In this document: positions 31,866 through 41,949 of the stretch, one piece after another
Numbering within the stretch: the stretch's first letter is position 1
Layout of the letters: every line of letters starts with the position of its first letter
Source of the DNA: Allomyces macrogynus ATCC 38327
Lineage: Eukaryota > Blastocladiomycota > Blastocladiomycetes > Blastocladiales > Blastocladiaceae
NCBI GenBank assembly: GCA_000151295.1
Contig: GG745345.1
Span: forward strand, 901,409-965,408
DNA: 64,000 nucleotides
Reading direction: 5' to 3'
Notes under the pieces: model-generated
What the model saw: the letters and a program-made list of their open reading frames with translations, nothing else
What the model was told of the DNA's origin: nothing
Database searches by the model: none
Made by a program: the position numbers and the translations under genes

Positions 31866-32698
31866 ATGTCGCGCCAGTTCTTTGTCGGTGGTTTGTACCC
31901 GTCTTTACCACGATCACCATGTCCGCGAGATCCGACGCGTCCTGACGCGCCCACCATGCTCTGCTCCGCGTAGGCAACTGGAAGATGAACGGGACGACCG
32001 CGTCCAACGAGGCCCTGATCGAGACGCTCAACGGCGCCGAGATCCCCGAGGACGTCGACGTGGTCGTGGCCCCACCCGCCATCTACCTCGAGTCGGTCCG
32101 CAAGGCCCTTTCGCCGCGCATTGCCGTTTCGGCGCAAAACTGCTACCACGCGCAGTCCGGTGCCTTCACGGGCGAACTCGCGCCGGCGATGCTCGCCGAC
32201 TTGGGCATCACCTGGACGCTGCAAGGCCACTCGGAGCGCCGCGAGTACTTCCACGAGTCGTCCGAGTTTGTTGCCAAGAAGACCAAGTTTGCGATTGAGC
32301 ATGGCATCAAGGTGATTGCCTGCATTGGCGAAAAGCTCGCCGAGCGCGAGGACGGGACCACGTTTGATGTCTGCGCCGCGCAGCTCGCGCCGATTGCCGA
32401 GGCCCTCTCGGCCGAGCAGTGGGCCGATGTCGTGATCGCCTACGAGCCCGTCTGGGCCATTGGCACCGGTAAGGTGGCCACGCCCGACCAGGCGCAGGAA
32501 GTGCACGCCTACATTCGCGCCTGGCTTGCCGAGAACGTGAGCGCCGAGGTCGCCGAGGCCACGCGCATTATTTACGGCGGGTCGGTCAACGGCAAGAACT
32601 GCAACGAGCTCGCCGGGCAGCCGGATATCGATGGGTTCCTGGTCGGCGGCGCCTCTCTCAAGCCCGAGTTTGTTAACATTATCGCGGCGCGCGCGTAA
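31866..32698 (+). CDS. TPI1: Triosephosphate isomerase
   Basis: Glycolytic enzyme interconverting dihydroxyacetone phosphate and glyceraldehyde 3-phosphate in the cytosol. Exons 31866-31890 and 31974-32698 give 249 residues, the standard TIM length. All catalytic features are present: the substrate lysine in GNWKMNG (the exon junction falls within the glycine codon), the electrophilic histidine in LQGHSERREYF, the catalytic glutamate in AYEPVWAIGTGK with its flexible loop, and the phosphate-binding GGSVNGKN. The very short first exon is recovered because MSRQFFVGG is the family N-terminus and the splice restores NWKMNG. Codon choice is strongly biased to C at third positions, as expected of a highly expressed gene. 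Confidence 0.98.
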
Positions 32699-32929
32699 GC
32701 GATGGAGAAGCGTTGGTGACGGTGGCGCGGCTTGGGGTGGGGCCGCCAATCGTGTTCATACTTGGAACCCTCCCGAATAGCTATATTTGATTCTCGCATC
32801 CGTCGTGATGTCGTTTGCTGCGGCTACTGGAGCGGCAAAGGAGCCTGCTCGCTCCCTGTTCAGATTGAAAAGTCAGCACCCGCGCCAACCGTTGAAAAAA
32901 AAAACCATCCATTTCATTCCTTACCGCGG

Positions 32930-34394
32930 TCACCCCTCGCTCTCCTGCCCCGGCGTCGTCGCGCCGACTTGCGACCGCTTCAATTTCGGTTCCGTGACCG
33001 GTATCATGTCCGAAAACATTTCAACGAGCCGCACACGATCATTCGGGAAATCCTTCTTCAAAAGACTGCCCAGTACGCGGTTCGGTCCAAACACGAGAAA
33101 ATCGTGCACCCCGCCTACGTCGCGGCAGTACTGGATCGACTGGTGCCACCGGACCGTCGATGTGATTTGCCGCACGAGCAGGTCCGGGATCTGAGACGCG
33201 TCGGTGACGGGTTCCACGGTCACGTTGGAAATGACGGGTAAGCGCGGGGTAGCGAACTTGGTGGAGGCGAGGTGTGGGGCCATGGCACGCGCCGCGGGGG
33301 ACATGAGTCGGCAGTGGAAGGGCGCGGAGACGGGTAACTCGACGGCGCGAGCCGCAATGCGCGCGGTTTGGAAAGCGCGGCAGGCGCGTTCTACGGCGTC
33401 GTGAGTACCGGAGAGAACCGCCTAGAAGGGATGTGGAACGGTCGGTCAGTCGTGTGGCCAGAGCCACGGCTTGCAAAAGGAAGAACAATCGAGGAACGCA
33501 CCTGCGTCGACGAGTTGACATTCGACAAGTCGACCACCTCGTCGGGCTCGAGCGTCGCCTGGATCTCGGCCAGTTTCTCGGACAGCGCGTCAAACTTCCT
33601 TGGCCGCATGATCAGCGCGACCATGCTCGTCTTGACGTTTTCGGGTAAGCCCTGCTGCATTGCCCGGCCGCGCAAGTGCTAAAAATGGACCGCCCCGGTG
33701 GCGTGCGTGAGCGGTGCGCGTTCCGGTCCCTGCGATCGGTTCGGTGGGAGGCACATACCACCAGCTTGACCGCGTCGGACAAGGTCAGCGACCCGGCCGC
33801 GTAGAGCGCCGTGTACTCGCCGAGCGAGTGGCCCAGGACGTAAGCTGCGTCGCGCTGAAGGTCGAGCCCCGTCTCCTCGCGCATCACGGCGAGGAGTGCG
33901 GCCGATGTGGCGAGAATGGCGGGTTGCGCGTGGCAGGTGAGCGTGAGCGTGTCCTAACGATCACGCACAGTTGGTAAGCAGTGGGACACGCGACTACGGG
34001 GACCACGAAGCAATGCGCGCGCGTACGGGCGGGCCGTGGAACATGATATCGGTGAGCTTGAACTGCAACGCGTCGTCGACCTCGTTGAGCACGGCGCGCG
34101 CGGCTGGGAACAGCTCGTAAATGTCCTTGGCCATGCCAACGTATTGCGATCCTTGCCCCGGGAACAGCACGGCCATGGGTTTACGCAGTGGACACGACTA
34201 TGGTCGTTTTTTTTTTTTGGGTGGACACGGTAAGCGATCGGACATCGCTTTCGGGGACGGCAGCGCCAGCAGCTGTTGGGGCGTACCGTGAGCGATCGGC
34301 TCGGTGCGACCACCGTGCGCGGCACAGCGTGTGCGAGGCCAACGAAACGTGCAGACAACATGGTGCGCGCATTTGCGCCGAGACTTGGTGGCAT
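32930..34394 (-). CDS. MCT1: Mitochondrial malonyl-CoA:ACP transacylase
   Basis: Loads malonyl groups onto acyl carrier protein for mitochondrial type II fatty acid synthesis, which supplies lipoate. Exons 34287-34394, 34027-34197, 33759-33953, 33502-33678 and 32930-33421 give 380 residues, all in frame. The N-terminus (MPPSLGANARTMLSARFVG...) is Arg/Ser-rich and lacks acids, as for a mitochondrial presequence. The core shows FPGQGSQYVGMAKDIY, the acyl-serine motif VLGHSLGEYTALYAAG, the arginine that binds the malonyl carboxylate in LRGRAMQ, SAPFHCRLM with the catalytic histidine, and the C-terminal DFLVFGPNRVLGSLLK. The ATG at 34394 is the first true ATG of the frame. The final 25 residues are a divergent tail. 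This is a separate protein, not a domain of a type I fatty acid synthase. Confidence 0.93.
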
Positions 34395-34946
34395 CGTGGT
34401 CGGCAACGAGCTGAATGAACGGTCGACGGGAACGCGGGGTTGGGGGAGGCTAGTTGATCAGCAGGCAAGGTGCGACGCGGTTGCAGGGCTCTTGCAGCTT
34501 GACCATGACGGGTGCGCGGCACACGGGGACAGCAGGGGGCAGTGCAGCAAGTCTGGGCCTTGGTGCACGGCGTGTCGGGGCTGGTTGTTGTTGGGGGAAA
34601 CGACGGAGCGCAATGTCCAGCAACGGAAAGGCTCAGGCTGGCCGCGCGAGCCGGCAGGGACGGCGGCTCACGGTCGCGTGCGCGTGATGTGGATACATGC
34701 GGTGCAAGACTGTCACGCCAAATCCACGTGCTGCCAGCCGCAACGACGCGCGCAACGTCTCGCAGCGAACGGCCGCACGCTTTGCTGCTGCTGGGCGAGG
34801 CCGCACGGTGCAACGTGCGAGCGTGGCCGCGTTATAACTCTCGCCGACCGCACTGCCCACGCCGCCAGACTCTCTGCGACTGATCTCTCCTGCCTTGGCC
34901 CGTCGACTGCGACCACGACTCCACGGACTCGACCCCGCGATCCGCC
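34395..34946. promoter_or_regulatory. Divergent region between MCT1 and secreted-family gene D
   Basis: 552 bp. It contains GCAACGTGCGAGCG near 34809, which partly resembles the reverse complement of the 16-bp motif. TTATAA at 34832-34837, 110 bp before gene D, may be its TATA box. No gene otherwise. Confidence 0.45.
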
Positions 34947-35975
34947 ATGCTCTTGCCGCTGCTGGTCCTGACTTCTTTCGTTGCGGCTGCCGCCGCAGCT
35001 GCCGTGCCGGCGACGGTTGCCGACACGACGGTCGCCACCATGCCCGTCACTACCATCGACGCGTGGACCTACTTCAGTTTTGGGGACACGGGGCCCTCGA
35101 CCGACAACTTCTCGGTTACGATGCAAGACGAGGGCTGCCTGATCGTCTCAGATGCGTATTGCTCGGGCGACCAGTTCCGGGTCGCGATCAATGGAACCGA
35201 CAAGGGTGCGTTTTGGCCGCGCCGCCCAAGAAGGAGAGGGAGAGAGAGGGGGGGGGGGGGGAGAGGGAGAGAGATTGCGGTTTCTCATCCATCGAACGAG
35301 TCTTTTTGACTGTAGGGCTCACCTCGACACCAGTCGGGTCATGGTGCAGTGTTGCCGTGGGCGAGGACGTCGAGTCGGCCCTGACCAAGCCCGAGTTCTC
35401 CAAGGGCTATTTCCCGCTTGCGAGCGGAACGTCGACCTTCAATATCACAGTCGCCTACACGCAGGGCGGCGGCGGTGCGTACTGGAAAGTGGCCTCGGCA
35501 CCAGTACGGACCGTTCTCTTGTCTCCCCACCCGGATCGCACACCCGGCTCATCGCTCTTGGCCTTCGAACTAGTGCCCCGCGCCATTCAAGGTCGTCACC
35601 TCCGCTGGCAAGCTCACCGCGCGCGCTGCGGCCGTCTCCGCGTGCGAGGTCGCCGGGATGGCCCTCGCCGACGTGACCTCGGCCAACACGGATGCGGTCG
35701 CCGACGTGGTGCGCAAGAGCCCCGACATCAAGCTCAACCCGGTCGACGCAGTACTCGTTCGGTCTTGGAACGGCGACACGTACGGCAACGTCGACCTGCA
35801 AATGACGGTCTCGGCCACGACCAGCGCTGTCACGATGCGCATGAGGCCGGCGTTCCCGCTGTGCCAGAACCCGACACCAAACCTGGTCGCGTCGGCCGAG
35901 GAGACGGCCGAGGGCGAGGCGGCCGCAGCGGCCGCGCCGGAGACCGACAATGGGCGCGCGTTGCAAGGGAAGTGA
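34947..35975 (+). CDS. Secreted one-module lectin-like family protein, copy D
   Basis: Exons 34947-35205, 35316-35503 and 35574-35975 give 282 residues. An Ala-rich signal peptide (LLPLLVLTSFVAAAAAAAVP) leads to the N-terminal module. It shows VTMQDEGCLIVSDAYC, SGDQFRVAINGTDKG, LTSTPVGSW, KPEFSKGYFPLASG and YWKVASAP. A single C-terminal lectin-like module follows (ACEVAGMALADVTSANTDAV, VRSWNGDTYGNVDLQ, FPLCQ), after which the protein ends in a Glu/Ala-rich tail. It therefore lacks the second module of A and B. Introns lie at the same two positions and phases as in the paralogues. The first intron contains 14 consecutive G within a GA-rich stretch. Closest relative is copy E next door, in the same orientation, so they are probably a tandem duplication. 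Function unknown; probably secreted. Confidence 0.8.
35248..35261. repeat. Poly-G tract in an intron of copy D
   Basis: Run of 14 G within a GAGA-rich segment of intron 1. Confidence 0.95.
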
Positions 35976-36502
35976 ACTGAGTTGAAGTGGGCCGCTCGTT
36001 ACCAACATTGATTGACATACCAATTGAATCCATCACATTCTGTTCGTAACTGGGCAGGTGCACAGTGCTACCTCTCTCGCATCAGCGTGAGTTCGTGCGC
36101 GTACCTCGTGGCCAAATCTTGCTCGAATCCGCATTTTTTCTGATTATTCGCCGATGCGCAACTACCCCCACCGCAGCGAGAAGAGACAGCAATCAACTTT
36201 CCCCATCCCGATCGCTGGAGTCCAGATCCAGCGCCAGGCTGTCGAGTCTCTTTTCCAGCTCGGCGCCGCTGCTGCGCGCGAGCTCGCATGAGGCCAGGCT
36301 GCCAGCTGTGCCAACGCTGCCAACAACGCCATCCAGCGCCATCGTTTCCGAGCGTTGCCGTACCCGGAGAGACGAAACGGACGGTCAATCCCGCCCCCCT
36401 TTGAACGCGTTGGTCGCGCGACGCATATAAAACGGCAGCGGTACCTCAACCAGCGCCCATACTCAGCCCCCGCCTTCTACCATCTCCTCCGTCGCTGCCA
36501 CC
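35976..36502. promoter_or_regulatory. Intergenic region with promoter of copy E
   Basis: 527 bp between copies D and E. TATAAAA at 36426-36432 lies about 75 bp before the ATG of copy E and is a convincing TATA box. The leader before the ATG is C-rich, with CTCCTCCGTC. No other feature. Confidence 0.55.
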
Positions 36503-37566
36503 ATGGCCCCGTCCACGCGCTCTGCCACATCGCTTCTGCCCTTGCTGGTCCTGCTCGCCCTCGTGGCCCTCGCCGCACCCGCGCTGGCCGACACGCCCGT
36601 GACGAAACTTGATGAATGGGTCTTCTTTGGGTTCGGCAACGCCGGTTACAACACGGATACCTACACGATCACGTTGCCCAAGGAAGGATGCCTGATCGTC
36701 TCTGACGCGTTTTGCTCGGGCGATCAGTTCCGGGTGACCGTGAACGGCCAAGACAAGGGTACGTTTGTCATTTAATTTTTGCAGCACTATCCTCATTCAA
36801 CCCCGTCTGACGCGTGATCTCATTTCTCATATGCACAGGGCTCACTTCGACCCCGCTGGGCGCGTGGTGCGCGACCCAGGTCGGCATGGAGGTGGAGAGG
36901 GCGATGGCCAAGCCCGAGTTCTCCAAGGGCTACTTCCCGCTCAATGGGGCGTCGACGTTCAAAATCACCACGGCCTACTCGGAGGGCGGCGGCAATGCAT
37001 ATTTCAAAATCACGTCCGCGACGGTACGCGTCTCTTCGTTCGCGATTTTATTGCTCGATATCGTTTCTGGTCCATTGGTCTTTGGATCGCCGCACTCACC
37101 CACCATCATCACGTTCCAAACCCTCCAGTGCCCGCCGCCATTCAAGGTCGTGACTGCTGCTGGCAAGGTCTCCTCGCGTGCCGCTGCCACTGACGCATGC
37201 AAGGCCGCCAACCTGGCCCTCGCCGACGTGACGTCTGCCAACTGGAACACGGCGCTCACCGTCGTCCGCACGAGCACCGACATCAAACTCAACCCCACGG
37301 ACGCCGTTTTCATCAACTCGTGGAACAGCGACGCGTACGGCGGCGTTAACCTGCAGCTGACCGTGTCGGCGACGAGCGGCGCCATCACGCTCCTGCCGGA
37401 CCCGGCTGGCACGGGGCCGGCCTACCCGCTGTGCCAGACGCCTGTCCCGACGCTCGTCGATCCGAAGACCCGCACGACGGCGGCGGCGTTTGCGGCCGAG
37501 CCGGTGCCCAAAGATATGAGTAATGGGAAGCCAGCAAGCGAGGAGGCGCTGATTCGTGGATGGTAG
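36503..37566 (+). CDS. Secreted one-module lectin-like family protein, copy E
   Basis: Exons 36503-36758, 36839-37023 and 37129-37566 give 292 residues. The signal peptide LLPLLVLLALVALAAPALA is cleaved before DTPVTKLDEW. The N-terminal module shows ITLPKEGCLIVSDAFC, SGDQFRVTVNGQDKG, LTSTPLGAWC, KPEFSKGYFPLNGASTFKI and AYFKITSA. The one C-terminal module shows ACKAANLALADVTSANW, FINSWNSDAYGGVNLQ and YPLCQ, followed by an Ala/Glu-rich tail. This is the cleanest copy of the family and the best template for the others. The conserved cysteines around SDAFC and AWC, and ACKA with PLCQ, could form one disulfide in each module, which fits an extracellular protein. Biological role unknown. Confidence 0.82.
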
Positions 37567-37800
37567 AGAAGTTTGGATGCTCTCCACCCGGTATTTGTCA
37601 AGAAGGGGTTTGAACACAGTGGCCTGATGGCCGTCAGATCGTGGGTTGACCAATTGTGGCGTCATTGTCGCTTTTTTTGCTTCATGTCCGATTGTCAATC
37701 TCCAATGCTGGTCCACGATCTCCGACACTAAGCTCAACCCAAGCTAAGCAGTTCTCATGGGGCCATGGCACAACACGCGCCGTTGCGATGCACACTCCTG

Positions 37801-38379
37801 TCAGGTCCACTGGCTGGGCGCCAGATCGAATAACGCGCCGTCAGTGGTCAAAGCAACATGAGCCGGCGCACTCGTCATGAGAAGCGACGCCATGTCTGTG
37901 GTCAGGTCGTGGCAGTGACATAGTGAGAATTGCGTGAGATGTGGTGCATGATGCAGCAGTGGAGTGAGACACCGTTCGACAATGCTCACGCCAGACAACG
38001 AGACTGTTCGAATCGTTGAGATCGCGTTCTTCAGGATTGCAACGAGTGCGAGGGCCAGGTCCAATATGGTCATTGGAGCGACGCCAAGGAACTGGTCGCC
38101 GTGGAAGACGTGATGCTGCCAGAAGTCAGCAGGCAAGGATGTCGACTGGTGCGTGATGACCAGTGGGCGAACAGAAATGAGCCGAGGAAGGCGTGCAAAC
38201 ACAATTGCGGCCAGATGCCGGGTCGCCAAGTCGTAAATATATTGTGGTTGGTCCAGTATGTCCGGAGTGATTACGGGACGGAGGGGTGGGTCTTCTCCGC
38301 GCGGATCATCGTTGGGCGATTCGTGCACGGACGCTGTGAGAAAGGTCGGCGACAAGTTCAAACTCGCGAATTCGGCCAT
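37801..38379 (-). CDS. Small leucine-rich-repeat-like hypothetical protein
   Basis: A single-exon frame of 192 residues with a proper ATG. I do not recognise it, but the middle reads like ribonuclease-inhibitor-type leucine-rich repeats: AISTIRTVSLSGVSIVERCL, LLHHAPHLTQFSLCHCHDL and HVALTTDGALFDL. Such repeats are common in fungal F-box proteins; an intact F-box/LRR gene and a decayed one lie about 10 kb downstream. No F-box is visible at its N-terminus, so it could be a truncated member or a stand-alone LRR protein. The window has many spurious open frames, so this call rests on the repeat character and the lack of a competing gene. Confidence 0.45.
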   Translation of the reverse strand: MAEFASLNLSPTFLTASVHESPNDDPRGEDPPLRPVITPDILDQPQYIYDLATRHLAAIVFARLPRLISVRPLVITHQSTSLPADFWQHHVFHGDQFLGVAPMTILDLALALVAILKNAISTIRTVSLSGVSIVERCLTPLLHHAPHLTQFSLCHCHDLTTDMASLLMTSAPAHVALTTDGALFDLAPSQWT

Positions 38380-38560
38380 CCACAGGCTGAATGAGTTTTA
38401 AGTTGCGGAGGTGGGGAGTCGTGCTGAAGCAAGCTCAAATCATGTGCTGGCCTCATCTCAAATGTGATCCTTTTGATTGCAAGTAAGGCGACGCTGTCAC
38501 ATCTGCTCACTAGTTCTACAGGGATGACGCGAATGCGTGATGGTCAAGCTGAGTGTGATG

Positions 38561-38605
38561 CATCGCTCGCATCGCTTCCATCGCTCGCATCGCTTCCATC
38601 GCTTG
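38561..38605. repeat. 9-bp minisatellite, five units
   Basis: Five tandem units of CATCGCTYS (CATCGCTCG alternating with CATCGCTTC), located about 70 bp before the PEX39-like gene start. Confidence 0.9.
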
Positions 38606-38675
38606 CAAGTTCTGACGACTTGCAACCACGAAGCACTTTCAACGACGCAGCACGAAGTAAATATATCAACCAACC

Positions 38676-39187
38676 ATGGCCTCGCCACTGCCCGCATTCG
38701 CCCATTACGATTTTGACCACGACACCACGTTCCAGTCGGGCCTGGCCGCCATCCTTGCGCGCACCGACGCTGCGGATCCATCGGCGCGTGCCAGTGCCAC
38801 GACCAAAGCCAAGCAGTTTTATTACCACAAGTACGGAATCAACAGCGACATTGATTAGAAGAAACTCGAGGGTCATGACTGACGGTTATGCGTGTGTTAT
38901 CAAGGCTCCAGCAAGCTGCTAGCCAAGTAACCGCGTCGGCACCTGCCGTGGTTGATGCTGCTGCAAGCGCAATGACCACGCACAAACCATCAGCGTCCGC
39001 CGATACGAACACGACTCCCAACGACGAGCCCGCGTACCCGGCCACGTTTGCCGAAATCGTGAAGCTCGTAAGCGAGGGCAAGCCCGTCCCGGGGATTCGC
39101 GACATCCCAGACGTGCTCAATATGGCCCCGCCCGCCGTGTCGCGCATGGCCGCGCCGCGCAAACCGTGGGAGCAGGCGGCGTCGTGA
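38676..39187 (+). CDS. PEX39-like peroxisomal import factor (KPWE-motif protein)
   Basis: Two exons, 38676-38830 and 38905-39187, give 145 residues. The intron (GTACGG to CAAG, with CATGACTGAC as branch point) removes an in-frame TAG and brings two otherwise separate frames together. The C-terminal half carries PATFAEIVKLVSEGKPVPGI followed by RDIPDVLN and ends in RKPWEQ. This matches the short domain of yeast Yjr012c and human C6orf226, recently named PEX39, which assists PTS2 cargo import with PEX7. The N-terminal half (FQSGLAAILAR, KAKQFYYHK) matches the helix seen in fungal members. The assignment uses remembered family features and is good for the C-terminal domain. No signal peptide or membrane segment: a cytosolic protein. 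Splicing has not been verified. Confidence 0.7.
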
Positions 39188-39429
39188 GCAATGCTCGACA
39201 ATTGAGTAAATAGTGATTCTGTCCCACGAATTGTCCTGCCAGGCCGGAACTAGAACGTTTTGGCTACGAACGGTGCTCATGTTTATCGCTTCCTACGAAC
39301 CTAACTAGCGCTACCTGATTCCTCCCAGTCCAGTCTCCACACGTCAACAGTCCCGCTAAACTCGCTCTCGGCGCCCGACCCACGAAAGTCCACCCGGCAA
39401 ATCTCCGCTGCACCTCCAAATCCGACCAC

Positions 39430-41334
39430 TTAGCTCGATGCGCGCGCAGTGGGCCCCGTCGGCTGGTTCCCGTGCTGCAAGAGCATGACCAGAAACAAGA
39501 CGCACACTGCGCCGACACCCAAAATCATCGCGTGGCACTTGACCTTGTGCACAAACCGCATCGTCGGCGACATGACAGCCAGCTGCTCGTTGGTCGGGTA
39601 GCACGATGCGCACAGTTCAGTCCCCTCGTCATCAAACACGACGACCGGCAAGGTGCCATGGTGGTGGTGAACGTGGTGGTGGTGCCCGTCCTCATCGGTC
39701 GGCGACTGGTCGGGCACGTACTCTTCGCCCGTGTACTCGGGCATTTCAAACAGCTTGACGTCGTCGGGCGTGACCGCGTGGTCGCGGAACAGCGCGCGCA
39801 TCTTGGACGACTCGAGGTAGTCGTTGTCGGTCCCGACCAGGATCGCGTCGTACGTGTCGACGGCGACAGCCTGCGAATCGAGAGCCGTGGCCGACGCACT
39901 AGGCTCCTCGTGAATCGCCTGCTCCTGCTGCTGTTGCTGCACGCGCACGACGGCCGTGCGCAACTGCTTGGCCCACACGTCGCCGTCGACATGGCCCGAG
40001 TTGGACAGCGACAGACCGCGCCGACGCCGCGGTGGGGTCGGTGGGCGCTCCATCTCGACCTCGGGCACTGGCACGGCGAACCGCGTGATCGTGCCGCGCG
40101 GCACCGTCACCTTGACCGTGTGCGACCGGTGGTTGTTGATGTTGAGCGGCTTGTCGGGAGGCTTGGAGACTATCTCGACATTGGCCGCACCTGCGGTACT
40201 TGTACCGCTGCCCGTACCCGGAGTCAGCGACATGGCGCGCCCGCGCGTCGCTGCCGCGGAAAACTTGGGCGGAGGAGCATCGCGCGCACTCGACGACCGG
40301 TGCCGCGTGCGCGTCGGCGCCGTGCGCGCCTCGTGCGCGTCGCTATTGTCGAGCGCGCTGGTAATCGGCATGGCCGACTCGGACCGGTCGCCAATAGCCG
40401 CGAGCGTGTTCATGGGGCCGGGTCCACCGACAATTACCGACAGACGACGACCGGCATTCGACAAGCGACGTGCCGCAGCTGCGACCACAGTCGACGGCAC
40501 CACGAGTCCGCGCGACTTGCGGCGGATCTTGGTCGGCTTGTCACCGTCCGTGGCACCACGGTCGTCGTCGTCACGCAGTTCCGTGACGAGCTGCGTGTTG
40601 ATGGTCCAGTCGGCGGGCCCCGACGCAGACGCGGGTGTCGGCAGCGGCGTCTGCGTGCCCGACGCGCGCCGCCGGCCAAACACGGTTGAGGCCGTGGTGC
40701 GCGACGACGGTGTCGGTGCCGAAATGATCCCCGACGGCACGGCGGCTGCGCGCTCAACGTCAACAGCCAGCAGAGCTGGCGGCTGCTTGGGCGGGTCGTT
40801 CCCGACGTGGTCGCCGGGCGACACGGGCGCGATCGCGGCCGACTTGACAACGTTGCTTGGTCCTGCCGTGGCGGGCACGTCCTTGGGCTGAACCATAAAG
40901 TACTGCACGTTGCCGATGATATCAGTGTTGGTGAGCGGGTTGAGCACGTGCAGGCGATGAATGAGCTTCTTTTTCAGGTAAATCTGCGTCTGAAAGAGGA
41001 TCTTGTTGAGGTGGTAGGCGTTGTAGTAGGAAAAGTAGGCGCGGCCCGGCTGCTTGGCGTCCCACGTCTGCACGCGCGCGAGGATGAAACACCGCGGGCG
41101 CAGCGGCGGCGACATAGACTCGCCCGATTTGATCGTGCCGGCCGGGTCAACGGTCTTGGGCTTGGGCTGGTCGACAGTGAGTGCGGAGTGCATCTTGATC
41201 AGGTCGGCAAAGGTTTCCAGGCAGAACGAGTCCTCGTAGTCGCCCGAGACCGAGTCGAGCAGGTCCGCGCCGTTAGCGTCCAGCAGACGAATGATCTGCG
41301 CGGCGCCCGGCGCGCCGTTGCTCGTGTCGGCCAT
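39430..41334 (-). CDS. Tail-anchored protein with conserved N-terminal domain, function unknown
   Basis: A single exon of 634 residues. The N-terminal 180 residues look folded and conserved. PRCFILARVQTWDAK, AYFSYYNAYHLNKILFQTQ and KKLIHRLHVLNPLTNTDIIG recall a fungal family I cannot name. The centre is long, Ser/Pro/Arg-rich and probably disordered, with a poly-Q patch (VQQQQQEQ) and a His-rich segment (HHHHVHHHH). Near the C-terminus, ELCASCYPTNEQLAVMSPT precedes one hydrophobic helix (AMILGVGAVCVLFLVMLL) and a short polar tail, which is the layout of a tail-anchored protein. The ATG at 41334 is the first that precedes the folded domain. The gene is divergent from the amino-acid transporter. 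Confidence 0.7.
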   Translation of the reverse strand: MADTSNGAPGAAQIIRLLDANGADLLDSVSGDYEDSFCLETFADLIKMHSALTVDQPKPKTVDPAGTIKSGESMSPPLRPRCFILARVQTWDAKQPGRAYFSYYNAYHLNKILFQTQIYLKKKLIHRLHVLNPLTNTDIIGNVQYFMVQPKDVPATAGPSNVVKSAAIAPVSPGDHVGNDPPKQPPALLAVDVERAAAVPSGIISAPTPSSRTTASTVFGRRRASGTQTPLPTPASASGPADWTINTQLVTELRDDDDRGATDGDKPTKIRRKSRGLVVPSTVVAAAARRLSNAGRRLSVIVGGPGPMNTLAAIGDRSESAMPITSALDNSDAHEARTAPTRTRHRSSSARDAPPPKFSAAATRGRAMSLTPGTGSGTSTAGAANVEIVSKPPDKPLNINNHRSHTVKVTVPRGTITRFAVPVPEVEMERPPTPPRRRRGLSLSNSGHVDGDVWAKQLRTAVVRVQQQQQEQAIHEEPSASATALDSQAVAVDTYDAILVGTDNDYLESSKMRALFRDHAVTPDDVKLFEMPEYTGEEYVPDQSPTDEDGHHHHVHHHHGTLPVVVFDDEGTELCASCYPTNEQLAVMSPTMRFVHKVKCHAMILGVGAVCVLFLVMLLQHGNQPTGPTARASS

Positions 41335-41949
41335 GGCGGGGGAGGTGAGGGCTGGTCGCCCGGTTCCGAGAGATCTTGGTGCCGTTGCTGCAAGTGCGGC
41401 CAGATCAGGCGTGTGAAGTTGAGGGCTGCGCTCGATAAATCGGCCCTGGTGTGCGCGACTGCGCGAGCGTCTTGCGGCGATCAGAATGCGCTCGTCGTCG
41501 TCGGCGCGCGTCGTGGCCTTCGCCCTTGCGGTCGTGGCGAGGCGGACTGGAGCGAAGGGCGTTGCTGCGAGCGCAACGACGGCAAACGGGGCAAAATAAC
41601 GTGCGTGAGTGTTCCTGAGCAGGAGGCATCGGATGCCTGCTGGGCCGGGGCCAGTCTTATCTTGGATAACACTGCGCTGCCTATTGGTCCGCCGCTCGCC
41701 ACACCGTGATTCGCGCACTTCGTGCGTTCGTTCGCTTGCCTCGACCAACGTTCAGAACGGCTCACGATTTTCTGAGGCCGACAACAGTCCAGCTCGAGCA
41801 CGCGAAAGTCCTCCGCAACAGCAAGCTACAAGGCGCGTCGTGGCTCGTGCTCCGCGTTCCCCGACGGCGTTCTTCACGCGAGCTGCAAGTCGCGGCTCTT
41901 TGCGCCAACCAGAACTGGAGCCTTTCGACCTTGCACCAGCATCAACACC
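41335..41949. promoter_or_regulatory. Divergent promoter region
   Basis: 615 bp between the tail-anchored-protein gene and the amino-acid transporter. GC-rich with CGA-rich stretches; no clear TATA box seen on either strand. Confidence 0.45.

Noticed and set aside
33218..33236. GGTCACGTTGG resembling the 16-bp motif
   Set aside because: Falls inside MCT1 coding sequence (SNVTVEP) and lacks the GACGC part; taken as coincidence.
38655..38667. ATATAT as a TATA box for the PEX39-like gene
   Set aside because: Only about 10 bp from the ATG, too close for a TATA element; more likely leader.
39472..40689. 405-codon plus-strand frame
   Set aside because: Lies entirely opposite the tail-anchored protein and is Arg/Gly/Val-rich without motifs, as expected of an antisense shadow.
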